Positions 6,706 through 13,528 of a DNA stretch of 13,528 nt are shown here, in pieces. The stretch lies in contig CAZVUN010000085.1 of assembly GCA_964629975.1 (NCBI GenBank), positions 1-13,528 on the forward strand. Direction: 5' to 3'. Positions within the stretch are counted from its first letter, which is position 1. Each line of letters starts with the position of its first letter. This DNA is from G020354085 sp964629975 (GTDB taxonomy: Bacteria; Pseudomonadota; Gammaproteobacteria; Acidiferrobacterales; Sulfurifustaceae). The notes beneath the pieces were generated by a model. It made no database searches and was not told where the DNA came from. It saw only the letters and a list, made by a program, of their open reading frames with translations. The translations under genes and the position numbers were made by a program.

Positions 6706-6945
6706 ATGCCGCAACCGAAAGCCGACCGCCGCCTCGACACCTCGGGCCGGTGTTGCCCGGTGCCGATGGTCGAGACCAACCGCGCGATCAAGACCATGCA
6801 GCCGGGCGAGGTGCTGGAAGTGATCAGCACCGATCTCGGTTCGAAGATGGACATCCCCGCCTGGTGCAGTCGCACCGGCAACAAGCTCGTGTACAGCGAA
6901 ACGGACGGACCGACGTTTCGCTACTACGTGCGCAAGCGCGGTTGA
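6706..6945 (+). CDS. TusA/YedF family sulfur-carrier protein
   Basis: A 79-residue cytoplasmic protein of the TusA family (SirA/YedF/YeeD). The hallmark CPxP motif is present as CCPVP, with Cys17 as the likely persulfide-carrying residue, preceded by LDTSG. A second block, MQPGEVLEVISTD, is typical of the fold, as is the C-terminal strand ending FRYYVRKR. Proteins of this type pass sulfane sulfur to tRNA thiolation, molybdenum cofactor or sulfur oxidation systems; which applies here cannot be told, because no DsrE, rhodanese or tus gene is adjacent. Asp11 and Cys17 match the TusA layout, but the extra Cys16 next to the active cysteine is a small oddity. It ends 16 bases from the convergent kinase gene. 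Confidence 0.87.
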   Translation: MPQPKADRRLDTSGRCCPVPMVETNRAIKTMQPGEVLEVISTDLGSKMDIPAWCSRTGNKLVYSETDGPTFRYYVRKRG

Positions 6946-6955
6946 TGGCCGCGCC

Positions 6956-6969
6956 GGCGCGCTAGCGCC
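6956..6969. terminator. Hairpin at the convergent 3' ends of the TusA-family and kinase genes
   Basis: GGCGC and GCGCC enclose the loop GCTA and overlap the kinase stop codon. It could act on either transcript, but no T-run follows, so it is only a possible terminator. Confidence 0.3.
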
Positions 6970-9145
6970 AGAGGCGCACGCGAAAATCATCGCCCCCGGA
7001 TGCCAGGAGCTGGCCGTCGGCCGAAAGGGCGAGCGCGAACACCCCGTGGTTGTGGCCGCTGAGACGGGCAGGCGGCGTGCCGTGCGCGAGATCCCACAGC
7101 AGAATGTCGGCATGCGCGCCGGCCGCCAGCAGCCAGTTGCCGTCCGGCGAGAAGGCGAGTGCGTGCACCGTCTCCGGTGCGCCGGCGAGGCTGATGTCCT
7201 GCTTGTCGATGCCCTGGCGCACCAGGCGCAGCAGACCCTCCTGGCCGCCGGCCGCCACCCACTTGCTGTCCGGCGACACGGCGAGCGCGGTGAGCGCCTG
7301 CGATCCGACCAGCACGTAGGAGAGCTCGCGGAAAGCGGCGGCGTTCCAGTAGCGTATCCCGCCCATCGCGTCGCCGGCCGCGAGCAGGCGGCCGTTGGGG
7401 GCGAAGGCGAGGGCGAGGGTGTCGGCACGTCCCTCGTTGACGAGCGCGCGCACGCGCTGGCGTGTCTCGAGGTCCCACAGCATCACGCTCTTGTCGCGGC
7501 CGGCCGACACCAGATGCCTGCCGTCGGGTGCGAACGCGAGCGCCGTGATCTCCCCCGCGTGCCCCGGCAGCTGGCCGAGCGGCTGGCCGGCGTGCGCATC
7601 CCACAGCGCGATCCCGTGCTCGGTCGCATTGAAGGCGAGCCAGCGACCGTCGTGCGAGGCCCCGAGCGCGCTGATCGTCGCGGCGCCGCTTTCCAGCGTG
7701 TGCAGCAGCTCGCCGCGGTCGCGGTCCCAGATGCGCACCCGCCCATCGTCGCCACCGGCTGCCACCAGGCTGGCGTCCTTGAGCAGGGCGAGCGCAGTGA
7801 CGGTGACCGGCGCCGTGTCGAGCGTGTGCCGTTCGCTTTTGTCCGGCACGAACGGCGGAATGACTCTTTCGGTTTGTCTGGCCGCGCGCGGCAGCGCTGG
7901 TGCGGGCGGTGCGGTCGCGGACGGCACGGCTGCCGCCTTGCCGGTGAGTTGCTCGTCGACCCAGCGTTTCGCGTCACGTCCGAGGGCGCGCAGCTGTGCC
8001 GGGACACGGTCGATGGCATCATAAAGCTCTTCGGTGGTGAGCTGCCGGGTGTCGATCAGGATCTTGGGGACGACCACCGCCATGGTCGCAAGGAACACCA
8101 GCACCGCGAGCAGCTTCTCCAGCGGGCCGCGCGTGATGCGCCGCTTGGTGCGGATCGCCGCGGTGCGGATCACGCCGATGAAACCGCTGCCGTAGGCGCC
8201 GGGCGTGCTTGGCTTCGCATCGCTCAGGCCCTTGCCCATGAGACCGTTCTGGATGGCGGCCGCCGAGCGCCGCCGCTCCGCGGGCTTGAGCCGCAGGCTG
8301 GCGTCGAAGGCCTCGCGGATGCAGGCGCTGTACTTGGGCCGATCGAGTCTGCCCGCCGGCACCAGGGGATCGATGCGCGAGCGCTCGAAGGTCTGCGCAC
8401 GCGTCAGTGCATCGACCGGCTGCTTGCCGGTGATGCAGCAGTACAGCGTCGCGCCCATGGCATACAGGTCGGTCCACGGTCCCAGCTCGCCGCGCCCCGG
8501 ATACTGCTCCGGCGCGCAGAACCCGGGCGTGAGCGCGACCTTCTGGTCGGCCTTGGAGCCGGTGCGCGCCTGGCGCGCGGAGCCAAAGTCGATCAGCATC
8601 GGCCGGCCATCGCGGCGCAGATAGATGTTGTCCGGCTTGATGTCGAGATGCAGCAGGCCGGCCTCGTGCACCGCCTGCAGCCCGTTCAGTATCGGCAGGA
8701 ACACGCGCAGCAGCAGCGGTTCGGCCAGGAACCCCCCGTGCGTGCGCAGGAACGTGGCAAGGCTCTGGCCTTCCTCGTATTCCATGACCATGTAGGCGGT
8801 GCCATTCGCCTCCATGAAGCGCAACACGCGCACGATGTGGTTGTGCTTGAACCTGGCGAGCGCGCGCGCCTCCTTGAGGAACTGCTCGAGCCCCCAGCGG
8901 TAGTCCTCGACCCCGCCGCTGGCGTGCAATGTCCTGGCGACGATACTGTGGGTGCGGTCGCGCACGGCGAACGCCTGGGGGAAGTATTCCTTGATCGCGA
9001 CCTCGGCGCCGAGCTTGGTGTCGCGCGCGAGGTAGGTAATGCCGAAGCCGCCGCGCCCGAGCACGCGCTGAATGGCGTACTCGCCGAGCCGGAAATTGAT
9101 CGGCAGCGCGTTGTCCGGGGTGGCGGCAGCGGGTATGGAGGCCAT
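6962..9145 (-). CDS. Membrane Ser/Thr protein kinase with C-terminal WD40 propeller
   Basis: A 727-residue protein. Residues about 20-290 are a Hanks-type kinase: glycine loop GRGGFG (30-35), Lys52 in AIKEYFP, Glu92, catalytic loop HLDIKPDN (166-173), DFG (186-188), APE (211-213) and Asp226. All catalytic residues are present; HLD replaces the more common HRD, so it may not need activation-loop phosphorylation. A single membrane helix follows (about 344-363), preceded by the basic RTKRRITRG, which puts the kinase in the cytoplasm. After a proline/alanine linker (about 405-430), seven WD40 repeats fill 445-727 with repeated xxLWD ends, enough for one closed seven-bladed propeller, predicted on the periplasmic side. 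The propeller may sense a ligand or partner; the target is unknown. It is transcribed alone, convergent to the TusA-family gene and divergent from greB. No clear Shine-Dalgarno precedes the ATG. Confidence 0.93.
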   Translation of the reverse strand: MASIPAAATPDNALPINFRLGEYAIQRVLGRGGFGITYLARDTKLGAEVAIKEYFPQAFAVRDRTHSIVARTLHASGGVEDYRWGLEQFLKEARALARFKHNHIVRVLRFMEANGTAYMVMEYEEGQSLATFLRTHGGFLAEPLLLRVFLPILNGLQAVHEAGLLHLDIKPDNIYLRRDGRPMLIDFGSARQARTGSKADQKVALTPGFCAPEQYPGRGELGPWTDLYAMGATLYCCITGKQPVDALTRAQTFERSRIDPLVPAGRLDRPKYSACIREAFDASLRLKPAERRRSAAAIQNGLMGKGLSDAKPSTPGAYGSGFIGVIRTAAIRTKRRITRGPLEKLLAVLVFLATMAVVVPKILIDTRQLTTEELYDAIDRVPAQLRALGRDAKRWVDEQLTGKAAAVPSATAPPAPALPRAARQTERVIPPFVPDKSERHTLDTAPVTVTALALLKDASLVAAGGDDGRVRIWDRDRGELLHTLESGAATISALGASHDGRWLAFNATEHGIALWDAHAGQPLGQLPGHAGEITALAFAPDGRHLVSAGRDKSVMLWDLETRQRVRALVNEGRADTLALAFAPNGRLLAAGDAMGGIRYWNAAAFRELSYVLVGSQALTALAVSPDSKWVAAGGQEGLLRLVRQGIDKQDISLAGAPETVHALAFSPDGNWLLAAGAHADILLWDLAHGTPPARLSGHNHGVFALALSADGQLLASGGDDFRVRLWR

Positions 9146-9242
9146 GGGCGGTGGCGGCAGGCGCGCGGGCAGCGGCGAGCCCCTTGGTTAAAGCTAGACC
9201 TCGCCCCCGCTGCCCGCAACGCACGCACCTGACGCGGCGCGC

Positions 9243-9248
9243 TAGAAT
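9243..9248 (+). promoter_or_regulatory. -10-like element upstream of greB
   Basis: TAGAAT (five of six matches to TATAAT) in the context CGCTAGAATCC lies 40 bases before the greB ATG. No good -35 box is found 16-18 bases upstream. The rest of the 143-base divergent gap with the kinase gene holds nothing I can identify. Confidence 0.45.
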
Positions 9249-9288
9249 CCTGACGCACGGCGTCACTGTTTCTGACGATCGCAGCGCC

Positions 9289-9807
9289 ATGGGCAGACAG
9301 CGCCTCCCACGACCCGCCAGTTCCAAGTACATCACCCCGCAGGGCGAGGCGCAGTTGCGCGCCGAGCTCGAGCAGCTCTGGCGCGTGGAGCGCCCGCGCG
9401 TCACGCAGGCCGTGGCGGAGGCCGCCGCACTCGGCGATCGCTCCGAGAACGCCGAGTACATCTACGGCAAGAAGCGCCTGCGCGAGATTGACCGGCGCGT
9501 GCACTACCTGCAAAAGCGCCTGGCGGAGCTGACGGTCGTGGACCGGGTGCCGGATGATCCGACCCGCATTTTTTTCGGCGCCTGGGTGCGCCTGGAGGAC
9601 GCGCAGGGCAGGACCCATGAGTACCGGATTGTCGGTCCGGACGAAATCGACCCGCAAAAGGGCTGGATCAGTATCGACTCGCCGCTGGCGCGCGCCCTGC
9701 TCAAGAAGACGGTCGACGACGAGGTGACCGTGCGCCTGCCCCGGGGTGAAGTGACTTATGAAGTTACCGCGGTGCAATACCGGCCGTTTTACACCGCCGC
9801 CGGTTAG
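9289..9807 (+). CDS. greB: Transcript cleavage factor GreB
   Basis: GreB enters the secondary channel of stalled, backtracked RNA polymerase and stimulates cleavage of the extruded RNA 3' end. The 172 residues match E. coli GreB (158 residues) along the full length, with about a dozen extra at the N-terminus. The coiled-coil finger covers about 15-85 with the tip motif GDRSENAEY (49-57), whose Asp50 and Glu53 are the acidic residues that hold the catalytic Mg. The block KKRLREIDRRV is typical for GreB rather than GreA. The C-terminal FKBP-like domain (about 90-165) contains FFGAWV and ISIDSPLARALLKK. The ATG is chosen by homology; the frame is open back to 9151. A hairpin with a T-run follows the stop codon, so greB is probably monocistronic. 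Confidence 0.95.
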   Translation: MGRQRLPRPASSKYITPQGEAQLRAELEQLWRVERPRVTQAVAEAAALGDRSENAEYIYGKKRLREIDRRVHYLQKRLAELTVVDRVPDDPTRIFFGAWVRLEDAQGRTHEYRIVGPDEIDPQKGWISIDSPLARALLKKTVDDEVTVRLPRGEVTYEVTAVQYRPFYTAAG

Positions 9808-9820
9808 TTGGCGCTTTTTT
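9798..9820 (+). terminator. Intrinsic-type terminator of greB
   Basis: CGCCGG pairs with TTGGCG (four GC and two GU pairs, loop TTAG) and is followed by C and six Ts (9815-9820). The stem overlaps the greB stop codon. It is a modest stem, but this is the only hairpin I noticed in the window that is followed by a T-run. Confidence 0.5.
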
Positions 9821-9826
9821 CACGGA

Positions 9827-9844
9827 TTGGCACAACTCGTGCAT
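9827..9844 (+). promoter_or_regulatory. Sigma-54 (RpoN) -24/-12 promoter
   Basis: TTGGCACAACTCGTGCAT fits the sigma-54 consensus TTGGCACG-N4-TTGCA/T. The invariant GG (9829-9830) and GC (9841-9842) are separated by exactly ten bases, and TGGCAC is complete. The mismatches are A for G after TGGCAC and G for T before TGC. It is intergenic and oriented toward the small gene at 9949; the start of transcription should be near 9853-9855, leaving a leader of about 95 bases. Other TGGCAC occurrences I checked in the window lack the GC at the right spacing. Confidence 0.7.
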
Positions 9845-9884
9845 AAGCGTCAATAGCTGGGCGTGCAGGAGTGATACGCCGACG

Positions 9885-9932
9885 ATGCAGCACCTACCCG
9901 TCGACTGCATGACCCCCCAATTATTCAACTAG
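9885..9932 (+). CDS. Possible 15-residue leader peptide ORF
   Basis: An ATG-to-TAG frame of 15 codons (MQHLPVDCMTPQLFN) sits in the leader of the predicted sigma-54 transcript. AGGAG at 9867-9871 is 13 bases upstream, longer than ideal. It ends 16 bases before the next ATG. It could be a translated leader or chance; no attenuator structure was recognised. Confidence 0.2.
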   Translation: MQHLPVDCMTPQLFN

Positions 9933-9935
9933 AAA

Positions 9936-9941
9936 CAGGGG
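9936..9941 (+). promoter_or_regulatory. Ribosome binding site of the small sigma-54-linked gene
   Basis: CAGGGG ends seven bases before the ATG at 9949, a good Shine-Dalgarno position. It supports the small frame as a real gene, in a window where many genes lack a clear site. Confidence 0.65.
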
Positions 9942-9948
9942 TTACGTC

Positions 9949-10134
9949 ATGGAACAGCAGTACAAGCGGTCTCAGGCGGTGGTCGATTTCGACTTCGACG
10001 AAACCGGTCACATCACCAAGAACCATGTGGATCGGACCAAGGCCAAGACCTTGGACGAGGTACGGCCAGCGCCTTCGCGCGTGCTGGTGCGCCGCCCGGC
10101 GACCGGCCGCCCCCTGCCGCGCTCGACCGGCTGA
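9949..10134 (+). CDS. Small hypothetical protein (61 aa) downstream of a sigma-54 promoter
   Basis: I do not recognise this 61-residue protein. It begins MEQQYKRSQAVVDFDFDETG, has no signal peptide or membrane segment, and is very polar. The first two thirds alternate acidic (DFDFDE) and basic stretches (KNHVDRTKAK); the last third is arginine/proline-rich (RRPATGRPLPRS) and probably disordered. The gene is supported by a Shine-Dalgarno site seven bases before the ATG and by the predicted sigma-54 promoter about 105 bases upstream, with no other gene in between. It is isolated from greB by a terminator-like hairpin and converges with a small membrane-protein gene. Sigma-54 control would suggest conditional expression, for example nitrogen, motility or stress, but nothing here says which. 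Confidence 0.65.
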   Translation: MEQQYKRSQAVVDFDFDETGHITKNHVDRTKAKTLDEVRPAPSRVLVRRPATGRPLPRSTG

Positions 10135-10143
10135 GCTTGGCGA

Positions 10144-10159
10144 GCCGGCCCGCGCCGGC
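10144..10159. terminator. GC hairpin between two convergent small genes
   Basis: GCCGGC occurs twice around a four-base loop (CCGC), giving a strong six-pair stem ten bases after the small plus-strand gene. No T-run follows on the plus strand. It may slow or end transcription from either side, but chance is possible in this GC-rich stretch. Confidence 0.3.
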
Positions 10160-10190
10160 GTCTGGCGCGGGGCGGCCGCCGCCACTTTCC

Positions 10191-10421
10191 CTATCCCTGG
10201 GGATCGTGGCGCTCGTGCACCGGTGCCAGGCGGCAGGCGCGCATGGCCTGGGTCGGCAGGACGATGAGCGCCACCAACAGCACTAACTCCCACCCATTCA
10301 GTGACATGAGCGGTGTTTGCCCAGGGTAACGGCTCGCCAGTACCGTTACCCACAGCAGCAGCGGTGTCCACAGCGCTGCGGCAGTGACGGCACCGATTAT
10401 GTGTCGATAGAATTTGCTCAT
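10191..10421 (-). CDS. Small membrane protein with two predicted helices
   Basis: A 76-residue protein of unknown function. Two hydrophobic segments are clear (about 9-29 and 43-60), separated by a short loop with RYPGQTP. The N-terminus (MSKFYRH) and the C-terminal tail (RACRLAPVHERHDPQG) are basic, so both ends probably face the cytoplasm. The ATG is preceded by AGGCG five bases away, a weak Shine-Dalgarno. No family is recognised. It converges with the sigma-54-linked small gene and is divergent from the fumarylacetoacetate hydrolase-type gene. The hydrophobic pattern and its fit between neighbours favour a real gene. Confidence 0.6.
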   Translation of the reverse strand: MSKFYRHIIGAVTAAALWTPLLLWVTVLASRYPGQTPLMSLNGWELVLLVALIVLPTQAMRACRLAPVHERHDPQG

Positions 10422-10488
10422 TGTTTCGCCTGCGTGCCAATAGGTAGGCTTGCCGCAGGGAGATTCGCCTGTCAGCTCGTTGCGCTAA

Positions 10489-10502
10489 CGCCGGTATCGG
10501 CG
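10489..10502. other. Short perfect hairpin in the longest intergenic gap
   Basis: CGCCG, loop GTAT, CGGCG form a perfect five-pair hairpin in the 214-base gap upstream of the fumarylacetoacetate hydrolase-type gene. I could not identify a promoter in this gap; the hairpin may be part of a leader or chance. Confidence 0.3.
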
Positions 10503-10623
10503 GGTGCTGTGCGCGACTTTAGTGGGCGGGCGCTTGGCGCGAAGCGACCCATCGCACGGCCTGTGGAGGCACTCGGTCCCGCAGGCGCGAGCGCGCGCCG
10601 CTGCAGCGGAGCTGAGAACAGCC

Positions 10624-10630
10624 GGGGAGG
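10624..10630 (+). promoter_or_regulatory. Ribosome binding site that sets the start of the FAH-family gene
   Basis: GGGGAGG lies five bases before the ATG at 10636. It decides that start over the in-frame GTG at 10504, whose extra 44 residues look like translated non-coding DNA. Confidence 0.75.
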
Positions 10631-10635
10631 GCGGG

Positions 10636-11406
10636 ATGCCAACGACGTGGGTGCGGTTCGAGTACCAGGGGGTGACGGGTTTCGGCACCGTGGAGGACGA
10701 CGTGATCTCCGTCTACAGCGGGGACATGTTTGCCAATCCTACGCGCACCCGCCAGACCTTGGCCCTGCCGGGGGCGAAGCTGCTCATGCCGTGCACCCCC
10801 GGAAAGATGATCGGCCTGTGGAACAACTTCCAGGCGCGCGCCGCCAAGGAAGGACTCGTCCGCCCCGAGCATCCGCTTTACTTTCTCAAGGCCAACAACT
10901 GCCTGTCAGCGCACCTCGCACCGATCCGCCAGCCGGCGCGCTACGCCGGCCCGGTGGTGTTCGAGGGCGAGCTCGGGGTAGTGATCGGTCGGACCGCCAG
11001 CAACGTCGCCCTCGAGGAGGCCGAGCGCTACATCTTCGGGTACACCTGCGTCAACGACCTGACCGCGCGCGACATCCTCAAGCGCGATCCGTCGTTCGTG
11101 CAGTGGACGCGTGCCAAGAGCTTTGATGGCTTTGGTCCCTTCGGCCCGTGGATCGTGAGCGGGCTCGAGCCCGATGGGCTCACGGTGCGCACCGTGGTCA
11201 ACGGCGAGGTGCGCCAGGACTATCCGGTGGCCGACATGTTCTACCGCCCGCGCGAGATCGTGGCGCTGCTGTCGCGCGACATGACGCTCTTCCCGGGCGA
11301 TGTCATCGCCTGCGGCACCTCGCTCGGTGCCGGCCCGCTCGCGCGCGGCGATAGCGTCGAGATCGTCATCGACGGAATCGGCACGCTGCGCAATCGCTTC
11401 GAATAA
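10636..11406 (+). CDS. Fumarylacetoacetate hydrolase (FAH) family protein
   Basis: A 256-residue cytoplasmic enzyme of the FAH superfamily. Metal-binding carboxylates are visible in VVFEGELGVVIG (Glu110, Glu112) and in YTCVNDLTARD (Asp141), with Lys161 in RAKSFDGFGPFGPWI, a block typical of HpcE and acylpyruvase-type members. The C-terminal part has GDVIACGTSLGAGPL, also conserved. Members cleave C-C bonds in acylpyruvates, decarboxylate oxaloacetate, or isomerise and decarboxylate catechol-pathway intermediates; the exact reaction cannot be assigned. Its likely operon partner, 36 bases downstream, is a TauE/SafE-type permease. That pairing, with a semialdehyde dehydrogenase beyond, suggests organic-acid catabolism, but this is weak inference. 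Confidence 0.9.
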   Translation: MPTTWVRFEYQGVTGFGTVEDDVISVYSGDMFANPTRTRQTLALPGAKLLMPCTPGKMIGLWNNFQARAAKEGLVRPEHPLYFLKANNCLSAHLAPIRQPARYAGPVVFEGELGVVIGRTASNVALEEAERYIFGYTCVNDLTARDILKRDPSFVQWTRAKSFDGFGPFGPWIVSGLEPDGLTVRTVVNGEVRQDYPVADMFYRPREIVALLSRDMTLFPGDVIACGTSLGAGPLARGDSVEIVIDGIGTLRNRFE

Positions 11407-11442
11407 CGGCCTCGCCCTACGGACGCTTGCCGCGGGACACGG

Positions 11443-12180
11443 ATGTTTGGCGGGATCGAGCTCGAGCAGTATGTCGCCAGCCTGGTGGTGATCGCGCTCG
11501 CGTATTTCGTGCGCGGCGTGGCCGGGTTTGGCTCGGGGCTGATCGCCGTGCCCTTGCTGCTGATCGTGCGCGTGCCGCTCAATGTCGTCGTGCCGATCGT
11601 GGTGTTGCTCGACTACATCGCCTCGGCCAGCCAGGGGCTCAAGAACCGCCAGGCCATCGCATGGCGCGACATCTGGCCGACGCTGCCATTCATGCTGCTC
11701 GGGGTCGCGGCGGCGCTGCTGGTGTTCAAGACCGTCGACCTGCACCTGCTGACGCGGCTGCTGGCGGTGTTTCTCATCCTGTTCGCGCTCTACCAGTTGT
11801 TCGTCAAGGCCCCGCACCGCAGCGAGTCGCGCCTGTGGGCCGTGCCGGCCGGCGGTTTCGGCGGCCTGATCGGCACGCTGTTCGGGACCGGTGGTCCGTT
11901 CTACGTGGCGTATCTGCAGCTGCGCGGTCTGGAGAAGACCGCGTTCCGCGCGACCTTCGCCACGCTGTTCCTGATCGACGGCGGCAACCGGCTTGCCGGC
12001 TATGTGCTGTCCGGACTGTTCGACCTGGATGCGCTCAAGCTGGCGGCGGTGTTCCTGCCGGTCATGGCGGTGAGCCTGTACGCCGGCGGGCACGTGCACG
12101 TGAAGATCGGTCAGGACGCGTTCAAGCGCGCCATCAGTTTCCTGCTGATCGCCAGCGGTGTGGTGCTGCTGCTCAAGTAG
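11443..12180 (+). CDS. TauE/SafE-family membrane permease
   Basis: A 245-residue integral inner-membrane protein, with seven or eight hydrophobic segments across the length. The two characteristic repeats of the TauE/SafE (DUF81) family are present: FVRGVAGFGSGLIAVPLL (22-39) and GGFGGLIGTLFGTGGPFYVA (137-156). The family includes proteins proposed to export sulfite, sulfoacetate or other small organic anions; the substrate cannot be told from sequence. It lies 36 bases after the FAH-family gene, and may move that enzyme's substrate or product. It ends six bases from the convergent mmsA gene, with no terminator visible in between. The Shine-Dalgarno is weak. Confidence 0.9.
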   Translation: MFGGIELEQYVASLVVIALAYFVRGVAGFGSGLIAVPLLLIVRVPLNVVVPIVVLLDYIASASQGLKNRQAIAWRDIWPTLPFMLLGVAAALLVFKTVDLHLLTRLLAVFLILFALYQLFVKAPHRSESRLWAVPAGGFGGLIGTLFGTGGPFYVAYLQLRGLEKTAFRATFATLFLIDGGNRLAGYVLSGLFDLDALKLAAVFLPVMAVSLYAGGHVHVKIGQDAFKRAISFLLIASGVVLLLK

Positions 12181-12186
12181 TGCGCG

Positions 12187-13528
<1,342 letters not shown>

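Noticed and set aside
7046..9232. 728-residue open frame on the plus strand
   Set aside because: Antisense to the kinase, whose catalytic motifs and WD40 repeats are unmistakable.
10504..10635. Upstream extension of the FAH-family gene to a GTG start
   Set aside because: The added residues look non-coding, and a strong Shine-Dalgarno sits just before the ATG at 10636.

Overview
The window is about 13.5 kb of very GC-rich, densely coding bacterial DNA. The gene families (GreB, a YqiA-type esterase, DUF1820, a TusA-family protein, class II cytochrome c) point to a proteobacterium, most likely a gammaproteobacterium. This is inferred from gene content, since there is no rRNA or other marker here. 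I see no tRNA or rRNA gene, CRISPR array, insertion sequence or phage gene. No gap between genes exceeds 300 bases; the longest, about 214 bases at 10422-10635, holds only a small hairpin and a ribosome binding site.

Layout. (1) 1-2081, plus strand: the 3' part of a gene for a multi-pass membrane protein with a long helical domain, overlapping (ATGA) a lipoprotein with a von Willebrand factor A fold and an intact metal site. (2) 2104-3591, minus strand: a DUF1820 gene followed by an AroF-type DAHP synthase. (3) 3667-4530, plus: an alpha/beta hydrolase, divergent from DUF1820. (4) 4631-6637, plus: a tight run of a class II cytochrome c, a diheme cytochrome c and a YqiA-type esterase, followed by a TusA-family gene at 6706. 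(5) 6962-9145, minus: a Ser/Thr kinase with one membrane segment and a seven-repeat WD40 propeller. (6) 9289-9807, plus: greB, ending in a terminator-like hairpin. (7) 9827-10421: a strong sigma-54 promoter match, an unknown 61-residue protein, and a convergent two-helix membrane protein. (8) 10636-12180, plus: a fumarylacetoacetate hydrolase-family enzyme and a TauE/SafE-type permease. (9) 12187 to the window end, minus: methylmalonate-semialdehyde dehydrogenase, its N-terminus beyond the edge.

Most of this is ordinary housekeeping and metabolic content. The parts that look least described are the membrane protein/VWA lipoprotein pair, the kinase whose WD40 propeller is predicted to be periplasmic, and the small orphan protein behind a sigma-54 promoter. 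Many long open frames opposite the real genes are by-products of the high GC content and are not annotated.
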